This document shows, one piece after another, positions 42,260 to 51,834 of a stretch of DNA of 64,000 nt (its first letter is position 1; each line of letters starts with the position of its first letter). A program made the translations under genes and the position numbers. Location: assembly GCF_015831355.1 (NCBI RefSeq), contig NZ_JADWYR010000001.1:186001-250000 (forward strand), written 5' to 3'. The notes beneath the pieces are model-generated. The model had not been told where the DNA came from, made no database searches, and saw only the letters and a list, made by a program, of their open reading frames with translations. This DNA comes from Panacibacter microcysteis (GTDB taxonomy: Bacteria > Bacteroidota > Bacteroidia > Chitinophagales > Chitinophagaceae).

Positions 42260-44902
42260 ATGAAGAGGATTTTACTCATTGCTTTTGTTGTACTTACGGC
42301 TTCTGCCACCATGGCCCAGTTCCCGGGCGCACCGGGTGGTGGAAAAGGAAATGCACAGTCAATGAATATGGGGCATGTTTATGGAAAGATCATCGACAGT
42401 CTCGGCAAACCAATAGGCGAGGCTTCTGTTATATTACTCCAGACAAAATTCGATACAGTTACGAAAAAGAAAAAAGAGGTGTTGCTAAAAGGCGTTACCA
42501 CAAAGGCAAACGGGGAATTCAGCCTGGAAGAGTTACCGATCTTTGGCCAGTTAAAACTCAAGATTTCTGCAGTAGGTTTTCAGATTTTAGAGCAGCCCGT
42601 GGTTTTTCAAATGAAGATGGACCCCAATGCCGCAAAGCCGGGCGCTACACCACAGCAGCAAATGAGCGCCATGTCGAGCATGCTTAATAACATTGATAAA
42701 GATCTTGGAAATATAACTCTTGCCGCAGATGCAAAGCAACTGGCGGGTGTAACGGTTACTGCCACTACTTCCGGTCTTAAAATGGATATTGATAAAAAAG
42801 TTTTTAGCGTAGATAAAAACATTGTAAGCGCAGGCGGTACGGCACTGGATGTTATGAAAAATGTTCCGTCTTTACAGGTAGATATTGATGGGAATGTGAA
42901 ACTAAGAAATGCCGCACCGCAGCTCTATATTGACGGCAGACCGACTACTCTAACGCTCGACCAGATTCCGGCAGATGCCATAGAAAATGTGGAAGTGATC
43001 ACTAACCCTTCTGCGAAATATGATGCATCCGGCGGTAATGCGGGTATATTGAATATCGTATTAAAGAAAAACAAAAAGACGGGTTATAATGGTAACGTAA
43101 TGGCCGGCGTGGACAGAAGAGGCGGCGTTAACGGCGGCGGTAATTTCAACCTCAGGCAAGGTAAAATAAATTTTTCTGCAGCAGCCATGGTAAACATGAT
43201 GCGCAACAAAACAACAGGTACTACAGATCGCCTGAATTTTGGCGATACACAAACACACGTTTACCAGAACAACCTCAACAAAACAAATGGTGGTTTTATG
43301 TTTGGCAGGCTGGGGTTAGATTACTTTGTCACCAACAGGCTAACGTTATCACTGGCGGCGGTAAAAGTACATGGCGAGTTTAAACCAAATGAAACGATTG
43401 GTATTACCACAGACAGCCTGTTTAAAACGGGCGCCACAACGCAAAGTTTTAGTGAGCGTGTGTCTGTAAACACGAGGGAATTTAATGCCACCGGTTTGCA
43501 GGGCGGTTTCAAATATAATTTTCCAAAAGCCGGCGAAGAGTTAACTGGTGATGCCAATTATTTTAATGGCAAAAACGAAGGTAATTCTATGTACACCACC
43601 AGCTATTACACAGGCGCCACTGTAAGCGGTAAGCAATACCAGCAGGTAGTAAGCAGCGGCGGCAATAAGTTCCTCACCATACAAACAGATTATGTAAAAC
43701 CTGTTACCGAAAAAACAAAACTGGAAGCAGGCTTACGTGCACAGCTCAACAGGATTAAGAACAACAACGAAACATTTATAAAAGGTATAAACGCAGATGA
43801 TTTTTCCAAGATACCGTCTGCAACAAATAATTACAGCAACAAAGACAACGTGTATGCAGCATATGTGTCTGTTACCAGTGCCATTAAAGATTTTGGTTAT
43901 AAAGCAGGCCTGCGTGCAGAAAGCTCCAACTATACCGGCGAGCTTACCAATACCGGTGAAACTTTTAGTAACAAATACCCGTTAAGTCTTTTCCCGTCTT
44001 TGTTCCTGAGCCAGAAGCTTAAGAACAAACAGGAAGTACAATTAAGTTATACACGACGTGTAAGAAGACCAAATTTCTTTCAGCTTATACCGATTGTAGA
44101 TTATACAGACAGCCTCAACATCAGGCGTGGAAACCCCAACCTGCAGCCGGAATTTACAAACTCCCTGGAGATGTCTTATACAAAAACGCTTAAGGGAAAC
44201 AATACGGTGTTAGGGTCTGTATACTTTAAGCAAAGCAATAACCTTATTACCAGTTTTCTCGATAAAGACATTAACCCGCTAACAGGCAAAGAAGACCTTA
44301 TATACACGTTTGTTAACGCCAACTCCAGCTATAGTTATGGTGCAGAATTAACGTCTGTTAACTATGTAAAAAAATGGTGGGATTTTACGGCCAACATCAA
44401 CGTATATAACTCGAAGATCAACACAGACAATATTGGCACATCGCAGGATGCGTTGTGGAGCTGGTTTGGTAAAATGAACAACAACTTTAAACTGCCAAAG
44501 AATTTTACCATACAATTAAGCGGCGATTACCAGAGCAAAACAAACCTGCCTGTTAGTAACGGTGGCGGCCAGCCAGGCCCTCCTATGATGCAGGCACAGG
44601 CATCCGCACAGGGTTACATACGCGCCTTCTGGGGTGTAGATGCAGCTTTCAAGAAAACCTTTCTTAAAAACAATGCAGCAAGCATAACCTTAAGCGTTAG
44701 TGATATTTTCAGAACGCGTAAGCAGGATCAATATTCATACAGCCAGTATTTTACCCAGAACTACTATCGTTTAAACAACCCGCAAATGGTACGTTTGAAT
44801 TTCAGTTACCGTTTTGGAAAAATGGATGCATCATTGTTTAAACGCCAGAATATGAAGAGCCAGGCAGAAGGTATGCAGGGCGCCACACAGGGCATGCAGT
44901 AA
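42260..44902 (+). CDS. TonB-dependent receptor-like outer-membrane protein
   Basis: The 880-residue protein starts at MKRILLIAFVVLTASATMAQ (signal peptide). A carboxypeptidase-regulatory-like beta-sandwich (about 35-145; VYGKIIDSLGKPIGEASVIL), a plug (about 160-290; GGTALDVMKNVPSLQVDIDG, PQLYIDGRPTTLTLDQIPAD, NPSAKYDASGGNAGILNIVL) and a C-terminal beta-barrel of the outer_membrane_beta-barrel_3 type, ending near NFSYRFG, follow in order. Such proteins import or bind large ligands at the outer membrane. The ligand is unknown; there is no SusD partner. The Met/Gln-rich tail after the barrel (MKSQAEGMQGATQGMQ) is unusual. Confidence 0.92.
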   Translation: MKRILLIAFVVLTASATMAQFPGAPGGGKGNAQSMNMGHVYGKIIDSLGKPIGEASVILLQTKFDTVTKKKKEVLLKGVTTKANGEFSLEELPIFGQLKLKISAVGFQILEQPVVFQMKMDPNAAKPGATPQQQMSAMSSMLNNIDKDLGNITLAADAKQLAGVTVTATTSGLKMDIDKKVFSVDKNIVSAGGTALDVMKNVPSLQVDIDGNVKLRNAAPQLYIDGRPTTLTLDQIPADAIENVEVITNPSAKYDASGGNAGILNIVLKKNKKTGYNGNVMAGVDRRGGVNGGGNFNLRQGKINFSAAAMVNMMRNKTTGTTDRLNFGDTQTHVYQNNLNKTNGGFMFGRLGLDYFVTNRLTLSLAAVKVHGEFKPNETIGITTDSLFKTGATTQSFSERVSVNTREFNATGLQGGFKYNFPKAGEELTGDANYFNGKNEGNSMYTTSYYTGATVSGKQYQQVVSSGGNKFLTIQTDYVKPVTEKTKLEAGLRAQLNRIKNNNETFIKGINADDFSKIPSATNNYSNKDNVYAAYVSVTSAIKDFGYKAGLRAESSNYTGELTNTGETFSNKYPLSLFPSLFLSQKLKNKQEVQLSYTRRVRRPNFFQLIPIVDYTDSLNIRRGNPNLQPEFTNSLEMSYTKTLKGNNTVLGSVYFKQSNNLITSFLDKDINPLTGKEDLIYTFVNANSSYSYGAELTSVNYVKKWWDFTANINVYNSKINTDNIGTSQDALWSWFGKMNNNFKLPKNFTIQLSGDYQSKTNLPVSNGGGQPGPPMMQAQASAQGYIRAFWGVDAAFKKTFLKNNAASITLSVSDIFRTRKQDQYSYSQYFTQNYYRLNNPQMVRLNFSYRFGKMDASLFKRQNMKSQAEGMQGATQGMQ

Positions 44903-44985
44903 CATATTGCGCTAACCTTTGAAACACACAATTTGCGCTGGCCATTACACGTTAAAATAATAATGTAACCAGCTACAGTTCTTTG

Positions 44986-45014
44986 GGCATCTTCGTTGCG
45001 TCGCACATTTGAAC
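44986..45014 (-). repeat. Dispersed intergenic repeat, copy 18
   Basis: On the minus strand it reads GTTCAAATGTGCGACGCAAC, then GAAGATGCCC. Confidence 0.7.
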
Positions 45015-45152
45015 GTTCGGCTATTACTGTAGCTGCAGCGTTCAGATTTCCACACCATGTGAAATTTTTTTGATCCTCAGGATGGCTGTTTTTTAGTTGA
45101 TATTAATTGGGACAGAATTGATACGCTTCTAACGAACCTACTTGAGCGAGAG

Positions 45153-45180
45153 AAAAGTGTGCGGCGCAACGTTGGTGCCT
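45153..45180 (+). repeat. Dispersed intergenic repeat, copy 19
   Basis: A diverged copy, AAAAGTGTGCGGCGCAAC followed by GTTGGTGCC; the centre base of the dyad is G instead of A. Confidence 0.55.
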
Positions 45181-45280
45181 TTTTTATTGCGCACCGCTAA
45201 ACCATGCAGCCTGTTTGGTGTTATAAAGAAAGTCTTTCAAAAAACATTGTCTATTTTCAGGAAGCTACTTTTTACCATAA

Positions 45281-46447
<1,167 letters not shown>

Positions 46448-46501
46448 ATTTTGTTTGTAACGGCGTTGGCACGCAGCATCGTTGATGCCATAAATTATAC
46501 T

Positions 46502-46540
46502 GTACAAGTGTGCGACGCAACAGGCGATGCCACAACGTAC
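46502..46540 (+). repeat. Dispersed intergenic repeat, copy 20
   Basis: GTACAAGTGTGCGACGCAAC, then AGGCGATGCCACAACGTAC. Just upstream, CGCAGCATCGTTG resembles a sequence also found before copy 1. Confidence 0.78.
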
Positions 46541-46559
46541 ATATGCCGGGTACATAAAT

Positions 46560-47339
46560 TTAGAAAGCCAGTATCATACCTTCTCTCAAAGCCTTATCAT
46601 ACCTGCGTTTATCAAATTTGTACAAAAAGGGTGAGCGGTGTGCGCCTATGCTTTTACGCTCATTCAGCTTTTTGATTAACCCAAGTGATACGATTTTCTT
46701 GGCAAAATTTCTGCGGTCAAGCGCTTTGCCAAGAATGGTTTCATACAGGTCGTGTATCTCGGGCAGTGTAAATTTTTCGGGCAATAAATTATACCCGATC
46801 GGCTGGTGGTATATCTGCATTCTCAAAGCCTTCAGTGCTTCAGAAAAAATAAGGTTATGATCGAAAATGAGCCTGGGCACGGCATCAATTTCGCACCAGG
46901 TACATTCGTCTGACAGATGATCTGGCTGCGGGTTTACTTTTGAATATTCTGTAACCGCATAGTAACCGATAGAGACGGTGCGTTTCAGCAGCCAGTGGTC
47001 AGGGCCCATTGCTGCGTTGGTGATGGTGGACAGGTGCGCCACATCTTCTTTGCTGCGGTATGAGCGGCCGGGCTCTCCAAAGGTTTGAAACTGCTGTAAA
47101 AATATTTCATCAAGCCCTGTTCGCTCATTCAGAATACGCGTTGCCGCCTGCTCCAGGTTTTCATCCAGCCTTATAAAACCGCCGGGCAAAGACCATTTTT
47201 CAGCGTCTTTCCATTTGAGCAACAGTACTTTTAAATGGCGGTCGTGGTACCCAAACAACACACAGTCGATAGATAAATGATGAAGGTATTCCTTCTCCCC
47301 TTTTTTAATAAACTCTGTTGCGTTGTGTTGAGGCATCAT
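46560..47339 (-). CDS. NUDIX-domain transcriptional regulator (NrtR/AraR-like)
   Basis: The 259-residue protein has an N-terminal NUDIX fold (about 20-160; VLLLKWKDAEKWSLPGGFIR) and a C-terminal winged helix (about 170-245; ETILGKALDRRNFAKKIVSLGLIKKL). The NUDIX box reads G-x5-E-x7-R-I-L-N-E-R-T-G, so two of its glutamates are replaced (REUXEE is RILNER). It is therefore probably a ligand sensor rather than a hydrolase. Family members regulate NAD metabolism or, in Bacteroidota, arabinose use. The neighbouring hemicellulose-type esterases make a sugar-responsive role plausible. Two adjacent start codons exist. Confidence 0.85.
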   Translation of the reverse strand: MMPQHNATEFIKKGEKEYLHHLSIDCVLFGYHDRHLKVLLLKWKDAEKWSLPGGFIRLDENLEQAATRILNERTGLDEIFLQQFQTFGEPGRSYRSKEDVAHLSTITNAAMGPDHWLLKRTVSIGYYAVTEYSKVNPQPDHLSDECTWCEIDAVPRLIFDHNLIFSEALKALRMQIYHQPIGYNLLPEKFTLPEIHDLYETILGKALDRRNFAKKIVSLGLIKKLNERKSIGAHRSPFLYKFDKRRYDKALREGMILAF

Positions 47340-47478
47340 TGAATAAAAGTAAAAATTTACTTCAAGATAAAATATTCAGCACGAAAAAACTGTATCTTCA
47401 ATGCGTATTTATTACGGAATGATTATTGCTGCACAGGAATATAAATACGAAGCATAGTTTCTAAACCAACCACCATAA

Positions 47479-47500
47479 GGCCCGGCTTCAGTGCCGGGCC
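47479..47500. other. GC-rich hairpin in the intergenic region
   Basis: An 8-bp perfect stem GGCCCGGC/GCCGGGCC has loop TTCAGT and no T-run. It lies about 105 bp before the isomerase-like gene, so it may be a leader structure or an operator. Confidence 0.4.
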
Positions 47501-47605
47501 GTTAGTTTGAAACTATTACAACAGCAAAGAAAGATTGTTTAGCCGGGAAACAGGTAATACCATTACGATTGCAGATCTCTCCTTCAATAAATTAAAACAA
47601 CTGAT

Positions 47606-48523
47606 ATGTACAACCGCAGAAAATTTTTGCAAAACTCCGGTGCGCTTGCATTGGGTGGACTATTGTTATCCGGCAACAGTAAAGCATTTTTCCATGGCAG
47701 TAAAGCTCATGCAGTGGGCTTACAGCTTTTTACATTTTTCAACGAGATTGATAATGATGTAGAAGGCACGTTAAAGAAAATTGCAGCAATAGGCTATACA
47801 GAAATAGAATCTGCATTCAGTAAAAAAGGCGGTTATTATGGTATGAAGCCAAAAGAGTTTGCCGCATACCTTACCAGCATCGGTCTCGGCTGGAAATCGC
47901 ACCATGTACTCGGCGCCCCTTTCAAAATGCCGCCCGGCGCAAAGATGCCCACAGATGCAAATGGCAACCCAATTAAAATTCCGCCAATGCGTAACCTTGC
48001 TGATAACATGCAGGAACTGGTAGACGAAGCAGCAGAAGGCGGTGTGGAATTTCTGGTATGCGCCAATACGCCTATAAACACATTAAGCGATATCAACGCT
48101 TCAATTGAAGTATTGAATAAAACAGATGAAGCCTGTAAAAAAGCAGGTATTGGTTTTGCTTACCACAACCACGATGCGGAGTTTCACACCATAGAGGGCC
48201 AGGTACCTTACGAAATGTTTTTATCGCAAACAAAGATGCAGATGGAGCTTGATCTTGCCTGGGCTACAAAAGGCGGTAAAGACCCCGTAGAACTTTTCAA
48301 ACAACATCCCGGCCGTTTTCCGCTATGGCACGTAAAAGATGTAGATGCCACTTTCGAAAATATATTACCCGTTGGCAGCGGCACCATCAATTACAAACGC
48401 ATATTCGATGCGGCTGCAACTGCCGGTATGAAGCATTTTTTTGTAGAGCACGATATGCCTAAAGATGCAATGGCAAGCATTACCGCAAGCTATGAATACC
48501 TTACCAAAAAATTAGGAGTATAG
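47606..48523 (+). CDS. Sugar phosphate isomerase/epimerase-like TIM-barrel protein with Tat-type signal
   Basis: The 305-residue protein has a twin-arginine-like N-terminus (YNRRKFLQNSGALALGGLLL) and an AP-endonuclease-2-type TIM barrel. Key segments are GLQLFTFFNEIDNDVEGTLKKIAAIGYTEIE, GFAYHNHDAEFH (metal-binding His), MELDLAWATKGG, FPLWHVKDVD and FFVEHDMP. Such proteins isomerise or oxidise sugars or inositols; many are secreted in Bacteroidota. It is monocistronic. Confidence 0.9.
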   Translation: MYNRRKFLQNSGALALGGLLLSGNSKAFFHGSKAHAVGLQLFTFFNEIDNDVEGTLKKIAAIGYTEIESAFSKKGGYYGMKPKEFAAYLTSIGLGWKSHHVLGAPFKMPPGAKMPTDANGNPIKIPPMRNLADNMQELVDEAAEGGVEFLVCANTPINTLSDINASIEVLNKTDEACKKAGIGFAYHNHDAEFHTIEGQVPYEMFLSQTKMQMELDLAWATKGGKDPVELFKQHPGRFPLWHVKDVDATFENILPVGSGTINYKRIFDAAATAGMKHFFVEHDMPKDAMASITASYEYLTKKLGV

Positions 48524-48553
48524 TATTTTTGTAGCAGGCTGCATTACTACTAT

Positions 48554-48582
48554 CATCGCCTGTTGTGTCACTCACTTGTACG
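48554..48582 (-). repeat. Dispersed intergenic repeat, copy 21
   Basis: On the minus strand it reads GTACAAGTGAGTGACACAAC, then AGGCGATGA. It lies 30 bp after the isomerase stop with its tail facing the gene. Confidence 0.78.
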
Positions 48583-48803
48583 GCCGGGGCGCTACTCAGC
48601 AACTGCGAAGTGCCGGGCGATTGAATGAATACCACAACAGCAAATAAGTCAGCAAATGCCGGAGTAAGTAATGGAAATCTTTATCCCCTTCAGGTTTCGT
48701 TACAGTTTTCGGCTTTGCTGACATATTTATTCCATGCTTCTCATTACTCGTTGGTTTTAATCATTTCAAAATTGGTTATATTGAATACCAAAAAAATTTT
48801 ACC

Positions 48804-50390
48804 ATGCTTCAACGATTATTGCTGTTCCTTTTTATGTCATTTTCCGCTGTTACGCTGTATGCGCAGGATAAGGTAATCAGGCTTTACGAAGGTGCTGCGC
48901 CGGGCTCAGAAAGCTGGACCTGGGATGAAGCAGAAAATAATAACAATGCATGGCAAACAACAGCTGTATACAATGTTTCCAAACCAACACTCACTGTTTT
49001 TGAACCCGCTCAAAGATCAGCCACCGGCACCGCGGTTGTTATATGCCCTGGCGGGGCGTTTCACGCATTATCTATAAACAGTGAAGGTTTTGATGTGGCC
49101 AGGTGGCTCGCAAATAAAGGAGTAACCTGTTTTGTATTAAAGTATAGGCTGGCGCACAGCGTTACTACTGATCCCGTAAAAGAAATGACCGAGAAATGGG
49201 GCAAGAAAGAATTCAACGAAGAAAACAAAGCAGTTATTCCTCTATGCATAGCCGATGGCAAAGCCGCTATAGCCTATGTACGGGCGCATGCAAAAGAATA
49301 TAACATAAACCCCGGCAAGATCGGTATTGCTGGTTTCTCTGCCGGTGGCACAGTAGCCACCGCAGCAGCTTTTGATTATACGCCGGAAAACAGGCCAGAC
49401 TTCGTGGCTCCTGTGTACCCGTTTTTTCCCACTGAAATGATCGGTACCATACCGCAGGATGCACCGCCGATGTTTATTGTTGCAGCAACAGACGATGGTC
49501 TTAAACTGGCACCACACAGCACCAACTTATACGAGAAATGGGTGGCAGCTAATCATTCCGCAGAAATTCATATGTATTCAACCGGCAACCATGGTTTTGG
49601 CATGCGGGTGCAGCATTTACCAAGCGATACCTGGATAGATCGTTTTGGCGACTGGCTGAAAGTAAACGGCTATCTCAAACTCCAAAACCCACCCGAATGG
49701 ATGAAGAATTTTACAGACGCACAGCTTGACGAGATGCGTAAAAAGGACGAAGAGCGGCAGCGCAACGACTGGGCAAACCTTACACGCTATAAGGAAGAAA
49801 ACGACAAGGTAGCACAAATGGCATCTTCCAAACCCCGTATTGTTTTTATGGGTAATTCAATAACAGAAGGCTGGAAGAATGCTGACTCCTCTTTTTTTGC
49901 GCCTGGAAAAAATTACCTGGATCGTGGCATCAGCGGACAAACAACACCGCAAATGATCTTACGTTTCCGGCAGGATGTTATAGAGCTTAAACCGGCTGTG
50001 GTAGTAATTCTTGCAGGCATTAACGACATTGCACAAAATACCGGCCCTATAACGACGGAACAAACTTTCGGCAATATTGTTACCATGGCAGAACTCGCCA
50101 GGGCAAACAATATAAAAGTCATTATATCATCTGTACTTCCTGCATACGATTTTCCATGGCGGCCGGGGCTTTCACCGGCAGACAAGGTGGTAAAATTGAA
50201 TGGCATGCTAAAGGACTATTCCGCAAAACACAACATTGTGTATCTTGATTATTTTACGCCTATGAAAGATGAACGCAATGGTTTAAAGGCAGACCTCACT
50301 TACGATGGCGTACATCCTACATTAGCCGGGTACAAAGTAATGGAGCCACTGGCGGAGAAAGCAATAACAGAAGCGATGAAAAGGAAATGA
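48804..50390 (+). CDS. Fusion of an alpha/beta-hydrolase esterase and an SGNH/GDSL esterase
   Basis: The 528-residue protein has a signal peptide (1-20, ending LYAQD). Its first domain is an alpha/beta hydrolase of the acetylxylan-esterase-like type (about 65-290; VVICPGGAFHALSINSEGFD, nucleophile in IGIAGFSAGGTVATAAA, GNHGFGMR). Its second is an SGNH hydrolase (about 348-525; IVFMGNSITEGW with Ser, RGISGQTT, LAGINDIAQ, and DGVHPTLAGY with the Asp-His pair). Two esterases of different fold in one chain suggest joint deacetylation of plant polysaccharide (inference). Confidence 0.93.
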   Translation: MLQRLLLFLFMSFSAVTLYAQDKVIRLYEGAAPGSESWTWDEAENNNNAWQTTAVYNVSKPTLTVFEPAQRSATGTAVVICPGGAFHALSINSEGFDVARWLANKGVTCFVLKYRLAHSVTTDPVKEMTEKWGKKEFNEENKAVIPLCIADGKAAIAYVRAHAKEYNINPGKIGIAGFSAGGTVATAAAFDYTPENRPDFVAPVYPFFPTEMIGTIPQDAPPMFIVAATDDGLKLAPHSTNLYEKWVAANHSAEIHMYSTGNHGFGMRVQHLPSDTWIDRFGDWLKVNGYLKLQNPPEWMKNFTDAQLDEMRKKDEERQRNDWANLTRYKEENDKVAQMASSKPRIVFMGNSITEGWKNADSSFFAPGKNYLDRGISGQTTPQMILRFRQDVIELKPAVVVILAGINDIAQNTGPITTEQTFGNIVTMAELARANNIKVIISSVLPAYDFPWRPGLSPADKVVKLNGMLKDYSAKHNIVYLDYFTPMKDERNGLKADLTYDGVHPTLAGYKVMEPLAEKAITEAMKRK

Positions 50391-50472
50391 TAAAAGTGCG
50401 CACCAGCAACAAAACTATTGGTAATTGTTCCCGAATTTGTAAGAGCATGGCTACAGCGAAGCCAACGTCTGG

Positions 50473-51351
50473 TTAGGCCTTACTTTGCCTTTGTACCATG
50501 TAAAGTCCGGCAATAACAAAGACCACACCAATAATAGTATAGGTTGTAACAGGTTCACCCATAAGTACGGCGGCAATACAAAAACCGGAAATGGGGCAAA
50601 GAAAGAGCCAGAAAGAGGCTTTTACAGGGTTTGCCCTCAAGAGATACAGCCACAACTGCACCGCGAAAATGGATACGGGAACAGCAAGCCACAGAACGCT
50701 CCCCAGCCAGCGTAAATCAAATACATTTTCAGACTGATCGTAAGAAGTAAATAAGAAGGGTAACAGGAAAATACCGCCCAATAAGGTTTGCCATCCATTG
50801 ATGGTAAGTATATGGAGGTGGTTCCATGTGCTGCGGGAAAAATACAAGGCACCGGCGGAATAAGAAATCATGCTTATAAGCAGTATAAGTAAACCAGCGG
50901 GTGTTGCATAACTTTCCTGCAAGAGCGGGTAGGCCGCTATAACAATGCCAGCAGAGCAAAGGAACAGACTGCCAATTGTTTTAAAAGTAACAGGCTGTTT
51001 TAGCCACACAGCCGTGATGATGCTGATCATTACAGGATTTGTACCAACAAACAAAGACCCCAGCCCGGCAGAAACATGCTGCATGGCTATTACATACAGG
51101 CCCAGGTAGATTGTAACATTCAGCAGCCCGTAAACAGCCAGTTTTCTGAGCTCGGCGATTGAAGGCACCGGCTTTTTAAGTATTGCGTGTGCAATAAGCA
51201 GCATAACTAATGCAGCTATGAAAAAGCGTGGTACAGCTATAACAAAAGGCTGCGCAGATGCTAACCCGATTTTGGTAGCGGCGGACGCTGATGACCATAG
51301 TATGGCAAATAATAACCCTGCTGCAACTGATGTAAACCCATTTGCTTTCAT
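50473..51351 (-). CDS. EamA/DMT-family transporter
   Basis: The 292-residue protein has ten hydrophobic segments in two repeats of five. The EamA features include LLFAILWSSASAATKIGLAS (helix 1), VSAGLGSLFVGTNPVMISII (end of the first repeat) and FWLFLCPISGFCIAAVLMGEPVT (second repeat). Drug/metabolite transporters of this family export amino acids or metabolites. The substrate is unknown. It is monocistronic, converging with the esterase fusion gene. Confidence 0.92.
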   Translation of the reverse strand: MKANGFTSVAAGLLFAILWSSASAATKIGLASAQPFVIAVPRFFIAALVMLLIAHAILKKPVPSIAELRKLAVYGLLNVTIYLGLYVIAMQHVSAGLGSLFVGTNPVMISIITAVWLKQPVTFKTIGSLFLCSAGIVIAAYPLLQESYATPAGLLILLISMISYSAGALYFSRSTWNHLHILTINGWQTLLGGIFLLPFLFTSYDQSENVFDLRWLGSVLWLAVPVSIFAVQLWLYLLRANPVKASFWLFLCPISGFCIAAVLMGEPVTTYTIIGVVFVIAGLYMVQRQSKA

Positions 51352-51834
51352 AAACTGTAATTACGCATTACGATTGGAACGATATAAAATTGTAACAGTA
51401 CTGATACATTGCCGATTGCATATACCACCTTAAAATTGCTTAAGCCCAAGTAGTAAAAATTCTACAGAATTATAATATTCTATTCTATTTATCAGCGATC
51501 ATTTACGTCGTTACTTTGTACTGTTGATGAGCGAATAGTGAAGACTGAAAATAAAGTTCGAAATAAATTTGGTGTTTTTCATAGGTTAGCAACGGCCGGT
51601 TCTGTCTAGAGCTGGCTCTTTTTTTTATTTCACAAGCTTTACTAGAAATTGTGATTAACATTATATCCGATGCTGAAAAAATCTGGTTCGCCTGCTTTTA
51701 GGTATTTCTACTGATTTTTTGTCTTCTGTATGTTTCCTAACAAATACTCTTGCATTTGAGGTAAATAAATGGTAGATTTAGTTACCAAAATTAATCTGTT
51801 TACCTAATCATTCCTTCCACTTCAATTTACAAAA
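51352..51834. other. Long divergent intergenic region before the giant repeat protein
   Basis: It contains an isolated plus-strand terminator (51595-51627) with no protein gene upstream on that strand, which suggests a small RNA or attenuated leader. No repeat copy is present. Confidence 0.45.
51595..51627 (+). terminator. Isolated terminator, possible small RNA 3' end or attenuator
   Basis: GCCGGTTCT pairs with AGAGCTGGC (9 bp, two G-U) over loop GTCT, followed by a nearly pure T-run. A TTACTTTG box near 51510, close to TAnnTTTG, could start a transcript of about 110 nt. Confidence 0.5.
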
